Assembly: GCF_040939455.1 (NCBI RefSeq)
Contig: NC_134110.1
Location: 98,485,001 to 98,549,000, forward strand
DNA: 64,000 nt
Source: Microcebus murinus
Lineage: Eukaryota > Chordata > Mammalia > Primates > Cheirogaleidae
Direction: 5' to 3'
Shown: piece by piece, positions 34,613 through 45,885 of the stretch
Position numbering within the stretch: the first letter of the stretch is position 1
How the letters are laid out: each line of letters starts with the position of its first letter
Notes under the pieces: generated by a model
Database searches by the model: none
What the model was told of the DNA's origin: nothing
Seen by the model: only the letters and a program-made list of their open reading frames with translations
Made by a program: the position numbers and the translations under genes

Positions 34613-35790
34613 TTTTAAAAACAGCTTTATTGAAATATAATTTACATGTCATAAAATTCACCAATTCTCAGTGTAGAATTCAGTGGCTTTTAGTGTATTG
34701 AAAGAGTTGTGCAGCCATGACTACAGTCTAATTATAAGACATTTCTATCAGAAAAGGAAATTTTGTGTCCATCAGCAGTCACTATCCATTCTTCTTTCCC
34801 CACTTCATCCCAAAGTAATCATTAATCTATTTTCTGTCTCTACAGATTTGCCCATTCTGGACATTTCATATAAATTGTATCATATAATATGTGATCTTTT
34901 ATGTCTCCTTTCTATCACTTAGTATAATGTTTTTGAGGTTCATCCATGCTGTAGCATATATCAGTATTTCATTCCTTTTCATTGCTGAATTCCATTGCAT
35001 GGATATACAACATTTTATTTGTCCATTCATTAGTTCATGGACATTTGGGTTGTTTCACTTTTTGGCTTTTATGAATAATGTAAGTTATAAACATCCATTT
35101 GCTTGTTTTGTGTGGACATATGTTTTCATTTTTCTTGGGTATGTATCTAGGAGTAAAATTGCTGGGTTGTATGCTAACTCTCTGGTTAATATTTTGAGAG
35201 ACTTTTTGAGGAACTGTCAAACTGTTTTCCAAAATAGTTATACATACCATTTTACATTCCCACTAGTAATGTATGAGAATTTCTGATTGTCCTAATCCTT
35301 ACCAACACTTGTTATTGTCTATATATTTTTTTGGAGACAGAGTCTTGTTCTATTGCTTTGGCTAGAGTGCAGTGGTATCATCATAGCTCACTGTAACCTC
35401 CAGCTCCTGAGCACAAGCAATCCTCCTGCCTCAGACTCCTAAGTAGCTGGGACTACAGGCTTGAGCCACCACACCCAGCTAATTTTTCTATTTTTTGTTG
35501 AGATGGAGCCTTATTCTTGCTCAGGCTGGTCTTGAACTCCTGAACTCAAGTGATCTTCCTGCCTTAGCCTCCCAGAGTGCTAGGATTACAGATAGGAGTC
35601 ACTGTGCCCAGGCTATTGTCTATATTTTTAATTGTAGTCTTTCTAGTGTGTATGAAGTGGTATCTTATTGTAGTGTTAATTTGTATTTCTCTAATGATTT
35701 ATGGTGTTGATCATCTTTTTATGGGCTTACTGGCCATTGGTATATAACCTTTGGAGAAATGTCTGTTCAAATCTTTTACCTATTAATTTT
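34613..35790 (-). mobile_element. Second old L1 3' end, antisense, split by an Alu
   Basis: ACAGCTTTATTGAAATATAA followed by TTTACATGTCATAAAATTCA is the classic antisense 3' end of old mammalian L1. It continues with ORF2 C-terminal text (GTTCATCCATGCTGTAGCAT). An Alu occupies 35325-35613. Confidence 0.85.
35325..35613 (-). mobile_element. Alu SINE, older type, antisense, in L1
   Basis: TTGGAGACAGAGTCTTGTTC to TCACTGTGCCCAGG, without the lemur linker. The perfect TSD TATTGTCTATAT is at 35313-35324 and 35614-35625. Confidence 0.93.
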
Positions 35791-35884
35791 CATGGAAAAT
35801 GTTTATTGCAAGAATATTTATGATAGGAAAAATTGGAAAAAATCTACTTTTAAGAAATGGGGTAATTGTTAAGTAATGTGTGAT

Positions 35885-36088
35885 ACCCATGAAACAACTT
35901 CGCATTTTCTCCTCCCCCTGGCCCTTGGTAGCCACTATTTTACTTTCTGTCTATGAATTTGCCTATTCTAGGTACCTGATGTAAGTGGGATCATATAATA
36001 CTTGCCCTTTTGTGTCTGGCTTATTTTACATAAGCATAATGTTTTCAAGGTTTGTGCCAATTATAGCATGTATCAAAATTTCATTCTT
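35885..36088 (-). mobile_element. Third old L1 3'-region fragment, antisense
   Basis: Contains CTCCCCCTGGCCCTTGGTAG, CTATGAATTTGCCTATTCTA and GTGTCTGGCTTATTTTACAT, a recurring block of antisense L1 3' regions. It is repeated in the neighbouring copy at 36280-36430. Confidence 0.75.
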
Positions 36089-36089
36089 A

Positions 36090-36735
36090 AAAAACTTTTC
36101 AAGAATTTTTAATTATGGTAAAATACTCATAACATAAAAATTACTATTTTAACAATTTTTAAATATACAATTTGGTAGTGTTAAATTGTATTCACATTAT
36201 TGTGCAAAAGATCTCTAGAACTTTCCTTCTTGTAAAACTGAAACTCTGTATCTCATACACAACAACTCCCTATCTTTTCCTCCCTCCAGCCCCTGGCAAC
36301 CACCACTCTATTTTCCTTTTCTATGAGTTTGACTACTCTAGATACCTTAGTTAAGTATAGTGGTAAGTATTTGTCTTTCCATGTCTGGCTTATTTCACTT
36401 TGCATAGTGTCCTCGTGGTTCATCCATGTTGTAGCATGTGCCAGAATTTCCTTCCTATTAAGGCTGAATAATACTCCATTGTATGTATCTATCAGAGTTT
36501 GTTTATTCATTCATCTGTTAGACATTTGGGTTGTTGCCACCTTTTAGCCAGTGTGAATAATATTGCTATGAACATCGATATTCAAGTATATGCATATGTT
36601 TGAGTCCTTGCTTTCAGTTCTTTTAGATCTATACCCAGGAGTAGAATTGCTGGGTCATATGGTAATTCTGCATTGAACTTTTTGAGGAACCATCAAATTA
36701 TTTTCCTAAAATTATTTTTTTAAAAGCAAAGAGCC
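36090..36735 (-). mobile_element. Fourth old L1 3' end, antisense
   Basis: It restarts the L1 3'-end motif order (ATACTCATAACATAAAAATT, ... CCAGCCCCTGGCAACCACCA, CATGTCTGGCTTATTTCACT, GAATAATACTCCATTGTATG). This shows a separate insertion rather than a continuation. Confidence 0.82.
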
Positions 36736-36764
36736 TCATATACACAAGGTAATGTACAAAGAAT

Positions 36765-36975
36765 TTTCAAATGTTTATTAAACATTCAAATACTTGTTTA
36801 TTGAGCACCTACTAAATACCACACCTTGGGTGTCCCATTGTTAGTAAAAGACAGGGTCTTTGCTCTCATGCAGTTTATAGTCTAATGGCAGAGATATTCC
36901 TGCAAATGACTATAAAATTGTAAGGAGGTAAGTGCTAGAAATGAGAACTATGGAGACATGACGGCATACAGGAAG
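36765..36975 (-). mobile_element. L2 LINE 3' fragment, antisense
   Basis: GTTTATTGAGCACCTACTAA, TCTTTGCTCTCATGCAGTTT and GTAAGTGCTAGAAATGAG match the antisense L2 3' end. Confidence 0.65.
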
Positions 36976-37108
36976 GGAATTTGATTCAGTCAATGAGGTC
37001 AGGAGAGGCTTCCTTGAGAAGCAACACAGTGAGAGCAGGAGCAAGCGAGCAAGGCAGAGGGGGCAGTGTGCGCCGTGTTGCCAGGACTGACGGGAAGTTT
37101 CCATTCGA

Positions 37109-37656
37109 CTGAGTAGGGAACCTGCAGATCCCCAAGTGTGGCCCCTCGACCAATCCGAACTTGGCAGAACAAATCCCTTTATTGAAAGGATTTGTTGGCC
37201 AGGCATGGTGGCTCTTGCCTGTAATCCTAGCACTCTGGGAGGCTGAGGCGGGTGGATCGTTTGAGCTCAGGAGTTCGAGACCAGCCTGAGCAAGAGCAAG
37301 ACCCCAATCTACTAAAAAAAAAAAAAATAGAAATAAATTGGCTGGGCAACTAAAAATATATAAGAAAAAATTAGCCGGGCATGGCAGCCTGCAGTCCCAG
37401 TTACTCAGGAGGCTGAGGCAGAAGGATCGCCTGAGCCCAGGAGTTTGAGGTTGCTGTGAGCTAGGCTGACGCCATGGCACTCTAGCCCGGGTGAGATTCT
37501 GTCACAAAACGAGTGAGATTCTGTCACAAAAAAAAAAAAAAAAAAAAAGAAAAAAAAAGGATTTGTTCTGTAAAATTTGGATTTAGTCAAAAGGCCACAT
37601 TCAAGGATCCAGAAGGCCACATGTGGCCCCAAGGCTGCAGGTTCCCCACCCCTCAG
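37109..37656. mobile_element. Palindromic MITE (hAT-like) split by an Alu
   Basis: Left arm 37109-37196 and right arm 37556-37656 are long inverted repeats. CTGAGTAGGGAACCTGCAG at the left pairs with CTGCAGGTTCCCC and CTCAG at the right. The inner stem AACAAATCCCTTT pairs with AAAGGATTTGTT. Nearly the whole element without the Alu folds on itself. This fits the fold-back nonautonomous DNA transposons known in mammals; I place it with hAT-like MITEs by memory only. Confidence 0.75.
37197..37555 (+). mobile_element. Alu SINE, lemur type, inserted at MITE apex
   Basis: GGCCAGGCATGGTGGCTCTT to an A-rich tail. The perfect TSD AAAGGATTTGTT is at 37185-37196 and 37556-37567. Its 3' end has a 22 bp period duplication (GTGAGATTCTGTCACAAAA at 37491-37509 and 37513-37531). 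Confidence 0.93.
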
Positions 37657-37689
37657 CAGAGAATATATGTTCTTCACTTCATCTTCAGA

Positions 37690-39247
37690 GTCGTTTTTTA
37701 AATTGAGGTGAAATTAACATACCATAAAATTAACAATTTAAAAACAAACAATTCAGTGGAATTTAGTACATTCCCAGTGTTGTGCAACCACCTTCTCCAT
37801 GTAGTTCCAAACTATTTCCATCACTCCAAAGGAAACTCAAATCCATTAAGCAGTATCTACCCATTCCTCCCTGTTTCCAGCATCTATTTTGGATATATCA
37901 TGTAAATGAAATCATGCAACATGTGGTCTTCTGTGTCTGGCTTCTTTCACATAATGATGTTTTTGAGGTTCATCCATGTTGTAGCATGGACCAGTTCTTC
38001 AATCCTTTTTATGGCTGAATAATATTCCATTGTATGTAATACCACAATTTGTTTATCCTTTCACTTGTTGATTAACCTTCGAGCCAGTTTCCCCCTTTGG
38101 GCTATTGTGAATAGTGCTGCTATGAACATTTGGGTGCAAGAATTTGCTTGAGTACTTGTTTTTGTTTCTCTTGGGTTGTTGGGTTATGTGGTAATGTTTA
38201 ACTTTTTGAGGAGCAGCCAAACCGTTTTCCATGATGGCTGCACCATTTATATTCCCACCACCCATGGATGAAGGTTCCAGTTTCTCCACATCCTTGCCAT
38301 GATTTGTTATTGTCTGTCTTTTGACCGCAGCCTTTCTTGTGGGTGGGAAGTGCTATTTCATTGTGATTTTGATTTGCACTTCCCTAGTAACCAATGACAT
38401 TGATCATCACCTGCATGGGCTTATTTACCACTGTGTATGGTGTGAGGTAGGGGTCTAACTTTATTCTTTTGCATGAGGTGTGAGTTGTTCCAGCAATATT
38501 CATTGAAAAGAATATTCTGTCCCCATTGCATTGTCTTGCTATTTTTATTGAAAACCATTTGGCTGTGAGTGCCATCAAGCTCTATGTCCTTCTTTATGCT
38601 GGTACCAAACAGTCTTTATTACTGTAGTTTTGTGGTAAGTTTTGAAATTGGGAAATTCCAACTTTGTTCTTTCTCAAGATGTTTTTGACTCTTCTGGGGC
38701 CCTTGCATTTCCATATAAACTTGAGAATCAGCTTGTCAACTTTTACAAAGAAAGGCAGCTTGCATTTTGATAGGAATTACATTAAATTTGTAGATCAATT
38801 AGGATTTGGGGAATAGTGCTATTTTAACAATATTGTCTTCTAATCCACAAACATGGGCTTTCTGTTATTATCACATGGTTTTGGCTTTTATTCTATTAAT
38901 TTGTTATATTACATTGATTGATTTTCAGATATTAAACCAACCTTGCAAACGTAGGATAAATCTCACTTGTTCATGGTATATGATCCTTTTTAATATGTTG
39001 CAGATTTTAATTGTATTTTGTTGATGATTTTTACATGTATAATTATAAATATATTTGTCTGTAGTTTTTTTGTGATGTCTCTGGTTTCATATTAGTGTTA
39101 TACTAGGCAAATGGAATGATTTGGAAGTGTTTCCTCAACTATTTTTTTTTCTGAAGAGTTTGTGAAGAATTGGTATTAATTCCTCTTTAAATGTGTGGTA
39201 GAATTCACTAGTGAAGTCATCTGATCCTGGGCTTTTCTTTATGGGGA
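37690..39247 (-). mobile_element. Fifth old L1, antisense, 3' UTR plus ORF2 part
   Basis: Begins at the antisense 3' end (TTAAATTGAGGTGAAATTAA) and proceeds through ORF2 C-terminal text. Antisense RT-side text continues to about 39235 (GAATTCACTAGTGAAGTCAT, CTGATCCTGGGCTTTTCTTT). It stops abruptly at the Alu hybrid that follows. Confidence 0.85.
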
Positions 39248-39520
39248 GTTTTTTTTTTTTTAGATAAAGTCTCACTTTGTTGTCTGGGCTAGAGTGCAAT
39301 GGTGTCAGCCTAGCTTACAGCAACCTCAAACTCATGGGCTCAAGCAATCCTTCTGCCTCAGCCTTCCATGGGCTCAAGCGATCCTTCTGCCTCAGCCTCC
39401 TGAGTTGCTGGGACTACAGGCATGTGCCACCATGCCCGGCTAATTTTTTCTGTATAGTTTTATTTGGCCAACAGAGCGAGGCTGTTTCTAAATAAATAAA
39501 TAAATAAGTAAACAAAATAA
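39248..39520. mobile_element. Rearranged Alu: antisense arm fused to a sense 3' end
   Basis: 39248 to about 39470 is antisense Alu (TTTAGATAAAGTCTCACTTT ... GGCATGTGCCACCATGCCCGG). It carries a 34 bp internal duplication (ATGGGCTCAAGCAATCCTTC at 39333, repeated as ATGGGCTCAAGCGATCCTTC at 39367). From about 39472 it reads as the sense 3' end of an Alu (ACAGAGCGAGGCTGTTTC) plus an (AAAT)n tail. The fused orientation implies a recombination or a twin-priming event. Confidence 0.8.
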
Positions 39521-40615
39521 AGGTAGAATAGCAGACATACTATGTGCAAATGCATCAATTTGCATCTTGTCTGCTAACGTAAGGGTTCTGTGCTTTTTCT
39601 TGTGCACTTTCTACAAGTCCTAAACCTTTTCCTTGGCAGTGCCTTCCCATAACAAGCAGAGGTTTATAGTTATTTTTATTCTTTCCCTTCAATATCATGT
39701 CAACATCAAATCCTAATTCAAAGGTGTTTCAAATACAAGACCACAGGTCTCTAGGGCTAAGATTTATAATGTAGCAGATGTTACAAACTTTTGGTTGTCT
39801 TAAATAGAGGGAGTGACTTTGGGTCCAGAGACATTCCTGGGGAGGTTGGGCCTCTTTATCACTTAGTGATGCCGGTCGTGAGCCTAGTTCCTCTCTGTAG
39901 TCACGTTGGCAAGAATAAAACTGGTTCCCTTGCACAGGAAAGGGAATCATTCTAATGCACACTGACTGTTTCTCATTCACTAATGTCAGCAGTAGGATCT
40001 CGCAATTTTATCGCATTGACTGGAGAGCGAGAAAGGGTTAGATGCTGCTGGATAGAGTGTGAAGTTGGAGAAGTTGCTGTTACAACCTTCCCCTCATGAC
40101 ACCACGCTGGGCCCTGCAGGCTGAGCTTTGCTGTGGCTCTAGCGTCAGGGTGTGTATCTGGCATCCTGCAAGCTGATTGCCTGGGACACACGCTGCCCAC
40201 TGAGCTCCTTTGAGCAGGGACTTGGTCTCCCTTTGTGTTTCTTGCAGAGCCTGCCGCAGTGGCTTGCCCAGGCCAGTTCTCACATACTGAGTTGAGAGGG
40301 CCGTCTGTGCCTTTTCCCTTTAACTAATAGTCTCTTGGTACTTGTATGCAGTAGCGATGGAGAGTAAAATGCTGCCTTATGCTTGGACAGAATAGAGGGA
40401 CCCACAGAAGTCATAAGCAGTGACCCCCGAGACACTTGCCAACTCTAAAGCTCTCCAAATTATCCCCCTTTTCCTTTTTTTCTCCAGTGGAAGAGTAGAA
40501 AAATTTCATCACAAAAATGAACGTAGACATCTCAAAATAGGCAAGACTGACCCCTACTGACCAAATGTGAACATTCCCTCAGGGAATTTCTTGGTTTGAT
40601 CTTGGTCCTGCTTAA
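39521..40615. other. Intergenic DNA, nothing recognised
   Basis: Unique-looking sequence of mixed composition with no repeat or exon recognised. Confidence 0.4.
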
Positions 40616-40619
40616 TCGG

Positions 40620-40805
40620 GATAATTAATTATTCACGAATTTATAGATTCAGCAAACATGAAGTGCTCACACAGCAGACACAGTGCTGGGCACCGGAGAT
40701 GCTAGCATTAGAGAGGCAGAGTTACTGTCCTCCAGGCACAGACACTAGTAGGAGGGAACAGATGACTAAGCCAACAAATCATTAAAATGCGGTGTGGCGA
40801 ATGCT
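40620..40805 (-). mobile_element. L2 LINE 3' fragment, antisense
   Basis: AGATTCAGCAAACATGAAGT, GACACAGTGCTGGGCACCGG and GAACAGATGACTAAGCCAAC follow the antisense L2 3'-end order. Confidence 0.6.
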
Positions 40806-41224
40806 GTAAGTAATCTACTCCTAGTACTTTGGTTAACTCCTAATTTTAAGGGATTAGGACCTGAGTCTGGGTATGATAAACCCACAGTCCTCACTGGTAG
40901 TAGCTGGTGACGGAAAACAAGGCAACCCAACCAAAAGGAGCAACAGTGGCCTCTACGTTGATTTTCACTTGAACCTCTCAGAACACCATAAAATTGGATT
41001 ATCTCTTTTTAAAAATGACAGCTTTCCTAAATGTCCTAAAGTTATGTTTGTAGTACCTCCCAGCATCTTAAAGATATAGAATAGGCAAACTCTTACTTCT
41101 TACCATACATGCATATCTGGAAGCTGCAAACTATTTAAGAAGGAGAAACCCAGGAGGTGTGCATGCACAAGCTAGTGTTAAACATGGTAGCAAAGTGGCT
41201 TAAACAAGTTTTAGAAGGAGCTGT

Positions 41225-41420
41225 CCTGGGTGTATGTCCTAAGTTAGCTGCTAACCCAGGAGGGCTACTGAAACTCTAAGCCTCAGCTTATCTGTCAAAT
41301 GGCAAGAGCGGTAGTACCTTGCTCATATGGCTGCTGTGGTGAGCATGGGGGAGAAGGCATGTAAAGCCCTGAGCGAGTGCTGGGCAGAGTGAGGGTCTAG
41401 TAAGCGTAGGCACTTACTAC
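41225..41420 (+). mobile_element. MIR SINE remnant
   Basis: Weak MIR text: AAGCCTCAGCTTATCTGTCA, AATGGCAAGAGCGGTAGTAC, GTAAAGCCCTGAGCGAGTGC. Confidence 0.6.
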
Positions 41421-42004
41421 TCCTACGAAGAAATTCTATGGACTGCTTCAGAGAAGCACGGTTCCTAACGACAAAGACTTCTTCCCTTATGCAGCAGAGT
41501 CTTGGAGTAGTTGGGCTAGGTCTCCCTGCAACTGGTATGGCCAGAGGTGAGTCAGTTAATACCCACCTACTTTTTGTTCTCTCACCTGGAAAATTCAATT
41601 CATTTCCCCAGACCAACAGGCTGGGCGCCTGCCATAATTTAGCCCATGCCAGCGGGGAGACAAAACAGAACATGGAAATGTTGCCTTCAGAACTGTTTGA
41701 ACAGTAAGGCAGTGGGCAAAGGGGTAAGTGTTCTTAGAAGTTGCGGTTACAAAAATGAGGGTTGAGCATTCGGAGATTGATTTTGGGCAACTGGTTTTTT
41801 ATAACGGTTGATTCAATATCACCAATTCATTTCAACTCCTTGTGGAAAGGAAGAAGATGAGTTCAACCCACGAATTTTTAACATATAAAATCTTTGTACA
41901 TAATCAAAACTTTCTAATTCTATTTAGGCAATTAGACTTATAGTCAAACTCACTGAAATTCACTACATATATAAAGTAATTCCTTGCTAATAAGAGTGGG
42001 ATAT
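41421..42004. other. Intergenic DNA, nothing recognised
   Basis: Overlapping short open frames on both strands at 41323-41707 have no family resemblance. No repeat recognised. Confidence 0.4.
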
Positions 42005-42140
42005 GAACCAGCAGCGTTGGAATCCCCTGGGAGCTTGTTGTTCCTCATGCTTCAACTTCTGAATGAGACTCTACATTTGAACAGGATCCCCAGATGATTC
42101 TGTTAAAGGTTGAGCCGCTCTGATACAAGTTAGGGTGTTC
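42005..42140 (+). mobile_element. MER5A-like DNA transposon fragment
   Basis: AACCAGCAGCGTTGGAATCC, CCTGGGAGCTTGTTG and ATCCCCAGATGATTCTGTTA resemble the MER5A (hAT-Charlie) nonautonomous element. Diverged, and the ends are not exact. Confidence 0.65.
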
Positions 42141-43972
42141 GCATCATTGTAGTATCCCAAATGTAACACTAGAAGGAGCTATTTCCTCAAATTTCATATA
42201 CTTCTCAGGGGTGTTTGGAACCCCTGCTGTAAGTTGTTTTTGCAATAAATATTTTTATTGACATAACATTTTGCCCTTTGAACGAAGAGAAACAAAGATA
42301 ATACAAAAAAAGTTACTATCATATACAAGCTGTATTTGATGAATGATGGTGGAGAAAAAAATTTTTTTAATTTCTCTTTAAGTTTTTAAAATTTTCTACT
42401 AAAGTCTAAAACATTTCAGGAAGACTACAAAAATTATTCTAAAAGTCCAGGTAAATATTTTTAAATGATATCATTTTATTTGTATTATAGATTGGGATGG
42501 AGCTGCAATAAAAATAAGTCAGTTACATTGAAAAACTTTTGCTTTAAACTGTGGAGGTTGTGTGTGTGTGTGTGTTTGTACTTTATTTCAGGAAGTACAT
42601 TCATTAAAGAAATGTGAAAATATAACAACAAGGTTGGCGTCATGTTATAATGACATAAATAGACTATGTTGAACCTTTAACCCATTAAGCATCATCATCA
42701 AAGACATCTAGTCAAGGTCACCGGTAAAAATGAACTTCCTGCTTCTTTTCCTTTCGAATAAACAAAGAAATCTATAAATCGAGACTGCAGGCCTGCAGCC
42801 ACAGGGAGCCCTAACGGAGGCTCCGTGATGGAAGAGAGCCGGCAATGCTGCCGCTGCGCTCCTGTGTGCGCCACCCCAAGTCACCGCCACACAGTGACAG
42901 GGCTCTGAATCTTTTCTCGGAGGTGAAACACGGCAGCAGCTCCTTAAAGCACCTTTGTCCTCTCTGTCTGCAGGTTTGAGGAGCAGAATTCGTGGAGAGG
43001 TTCCCGGCTTGTGTCGGGCCTAATACATTTGGGAATCGAGGAGTTCTCTTACTTCTGCTGCACCGGCTCGTCTGCTCCAGGCCCTCCTTCAGTCCCCATG
43101 GACACCCATGTCTTAGTTACTGTTGTGGGATGCAAAGGTCTGTGGGTGGATGAAATGTCCCTATAGGGAATCGAGAAATTCAGAGCAGTAGCTCATAAGC
43201 ATACGAAATCGGCATGTCCTAGCCAAGAAAGAAATCGTAACTGCAGAATCCGGTGTTGGCGAAAGTGCATGGAACTGGGTGCTCTCTGTTGCTGGGGCTG
43301 TTTTTTGGCATGGCCTTCAGAGTGCAGCTTGACAGCATTTGCTAAAATAAAAAATCCTTACATCTTTTGGCCCAAAGCCGTGCTCTGAGCTAGAAATGGT
43401 GTTCTAACCCTGGAAGTGGCCCGCAAATGTGCTGCCCCCGCGTCTGTGCTGTGCGTTCCCGTTTTCTAGGTAAACTGGAAGCAAGCAGAACTTTGGTCCC
43501 TGTAGCCAAGGAGTTGCCAAACTCAGATTTCAAAACAGTCTTCAGATGTTTCCCTTAGTGCACCAAAAGCAAACGCAAGGAAAAGGGACTGATGGTGTTT
43601 AGTGGCTGAGATGTCTTTTATTTCTCAAAAAGGATTGTGAAATAAAGGCTTTCAGTTGGCAGAGCAACACTGTCAGCCGGCCGGCTGCCCTGCTCTGAGC
43701 CTTTCTGGTGACTCACCGAGCAGGAACTGGGAGAGGGCGTGCTGGTCTTTGTTCCCACTCCCTGTGCTGACAGCTCCTGCTGGGGAGAGCCTCGCTGCCT
43801 CCCACCGGGCTCCCTCCGGGTGAGGAAGGTGTGGGGGGTGAGGAAGGTGTATTCGGTGTCAAGGTCAGGATAGAATCCAGTGTTCCAGCTCTATCATAAC
43901 ACCAAAGAAAACCAACAGGGCTATTTCTGGTCCCCAAGTACATATATTATAACTGAGGTAAGTTTAAATCAT
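42141..43972. other. Intergenic DNA, partly GC-rich, unassigned
   Basis: 42141-42700 is A/T-rich with a short (TG)n at about 42559-42577. 42780-43960 is richer in GC with scattered CpG and no recognisable repeat or exon. I see no splice-bounded coding frame with family resemblance. Confidence 0.4.
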
Positions 43973-43988
43973 TAGAAGTGGACAGAAC

Positions 43989-44316
43989 GGCTGGGCGCGG
44001 TGGCTCACTCCTGTAATCCTAGCACTCTGGGAGGCCGAGGCGGGCAGATTGCTCCACATCAGGAGTTCGAGACCTGCCTGAGCAAGAGCAAGACCCCGTC
44101 TCTACTATAAATAGAAATAAATTAATTGGCCAACTAATATATATAGAAAAAATCAGCCAGGCATGGTGGCGCATGCCTGTAGTCCCAGCTACTCGGGAGG
44201 CTGAGGCAGGAGGATGGCTTGAGCCCAGGAGTTTGAGGTTGCTGTGAGCTAGGCTGACGACACGGCACTCACTCTAGCCTGGGCAACAAAGTGAGACTCT
44301 GTCTCAAAAAAAAAAA
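43989..44316 (+). mobile_element. Alu SINE, lemur type, sense
   Basis: GGCTGGGCGCGGTGGCTCAC to GAGACTCTGTCTC plus A tail, with the lemur linker AATTAATTGGCCAACTAATA. The flanks AGAAGTGGACAGAA (43974-43987) and AGAAGCGGCCAGAA (44317-44330) are a two-mismatch TSD. Confidence 0.92.
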
Positions 44317-44330
44317 AGAAGCGGCCAGAA

Positions 44331-45420
44331 TGGGAAAAAGCTCATTTGGACACTTACACTGACTCCCAAGGAAGGTCCCCTGTGTGCTGGTGCGAATCGT
44401 GGCTGTGGGGTTATGCACTTCTCATGCCATAAGAGCAGAGCAGGTCTCCTGGCAAAAGCCCGCTTTGCCTATCTGTGCGTCGCTCTGCCGCCGGCCTTCC
44501 CCGCGTTTCGCGTCTCTGTGCCGCGCCTGGATGGTGGAGCAGGTGACCTCATTTTACTTTGTCTTCCGGGTCCCGTGAGCCCATCTACGAAACTGAAACA
44601 GACTCAACTGTATAAAACACTTATAACTTACTACAGTATTTCTTCAAACGAAAACAAGTAGCTGACATGTACTGAGGGCTTACAGCGTGCCAGGCCTGGG
44701 CCTCAGTTCCTCGTGTGAAGTGGCCCTCGGGGCTGGGCGGGAAGGCCTGTCTGTCCTCGGCTCTGAGACAGGTTTCTTCCCATGGAGCATCTCGTGATTG
44801 GGCTGGACGATCAGGCAGCCGTTGGCCCCATGGTTGTCCTCGTCCGGGCTGTGCACACTTAGTTGTCTTCCTGTTGGCATATGAGGGTGCTCACAAATCT
44901 TCGCTTTTTCGGGTAACAAGCTCCCTTAGGGCCACTTGGAAAGAACTGCAGCTGTGCTCTGACAGCTTCCTGGCGCCCCAGGTAAGGACGAGAAGGCAGC
45001 AGGCCCAACACTTGGAGAGGGAATGTCTGAGGCTTGACGGATGTCCAGAGGAAGTGCTGCCCCGTGGTCTTGGTGGCTTGGAGAACGACACCTGTCGTGG
45101 GGAAACCTGGGTAGTGATGACGGGTCGCCATGCGATTCGGGAGAGTTGGACTCTGAGTTGAGAAAGACCCAGAAGTACCCTGACTCGTTTGTTTTTATTA
45201 TAGTCCCCCTTTTGTGTGTGTATAAGAGGAGCATGATAAAAACCTGTATCTAAATGAAGTTTAATAAGAGTTTTTAATGAAATATAGGATACAATTTTGG
45301 AGTGATGAGAAAGCACTGTGTCATAGTTTAGTTGGCAGCATTTTTTTCTTAGTGGCTCATAAAATATCAGCATACTTTCTAATCGACAACATTTCAGACT
45401 TGTCCAATATGGCATTTTTT
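44331..45420. other. Intergenic DNA, GC-rich, unassigned
   Basis: Several overlapping open frames on both strands (for example 44715-45161 plus and 44891-45415 minus) reflect base composition. None shows a recognisable protein family. A MIR-like 3' phrase (TGACATGTACTGAGGGCTTA) lies at 44664-44705. Confidence 0.4.
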
Positions 45421-45424
45421 AGGT

Positions 45425-45515
45425 TAATTTTGCAGAGGAAGAGACTGAGGCACAGAGAGGTTAATCAACTTGCTCAACATTACACAGCTGGCAGGTGACA
45501 GAATTTAGAAGTGAA
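45425..45515 (-). mobile_element. MIR SINE fragment, antisense
   Basis: GGAAGAGACTGAGGCACAGA, GAGGTTAATCAACTTGCTCA and ACACAGCTGGCAGG are the antisense MIR core. Confidence 0.78.
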
Positions 45516-45739
45516 CGAAGCAGGCCGCTTCCAGGGCCTGAGTGCTGACCTTCCCAGCGTGTGCTCGTTAGGCACCTCTAGCCTGGCCTGCCGCGTTCCT
45601 GCCAGCTTCTGGGCCCAGGCCTCCAGTCTTCCAGGTAGCCTGAGAAATTCAGTGCATACTTTTCAGTATGCTTTTTGGGGAAGCCCATGCTGTTTCAATA
45701 CCCAGACTGTGTTATCTGCCTTTGGAGCCCTTTGAGTTT

Positions 45740-45885
45740 TCCTCTGTAGCAATTTAGACACTTGCAAGTTTATTTTTATAATTATTTGTTTAATATCTGC
45801 CTTCCCATTATGCCAAGTCCATGAGGGCTGGGGTCTGGGCTGTTTTATGCTTGGCACTAAGTAAGCTCTCAGAAACCTGCTTGTG
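45740..45885 (+). mobile_element. L2 LINE 3' end
   Basis: TATGCCAAGTCCATGAGGGC, TGGGGTCTGGGCTGTTTTAT and CTTGGCACTAAGTAAGCTCT follow the L2 3' end. Confidence 0.7.

Noticed and set aside
36986..37480. 164-codon minus-strand ORF
   Set aside because: Most of it translates an Alu and a MITE arm (phrases such as [10 protein letters not shown] and [14 protein letters not shown] are the usual Alu translations).
44715..45415. Overlapping open frames of 148 (plus) and 174 (minus) codons
   Set aside because: Frames are open on both strands at once, as GC-rich noncoding DNA gives by chance; no motif or splice-bounded structure is visible.
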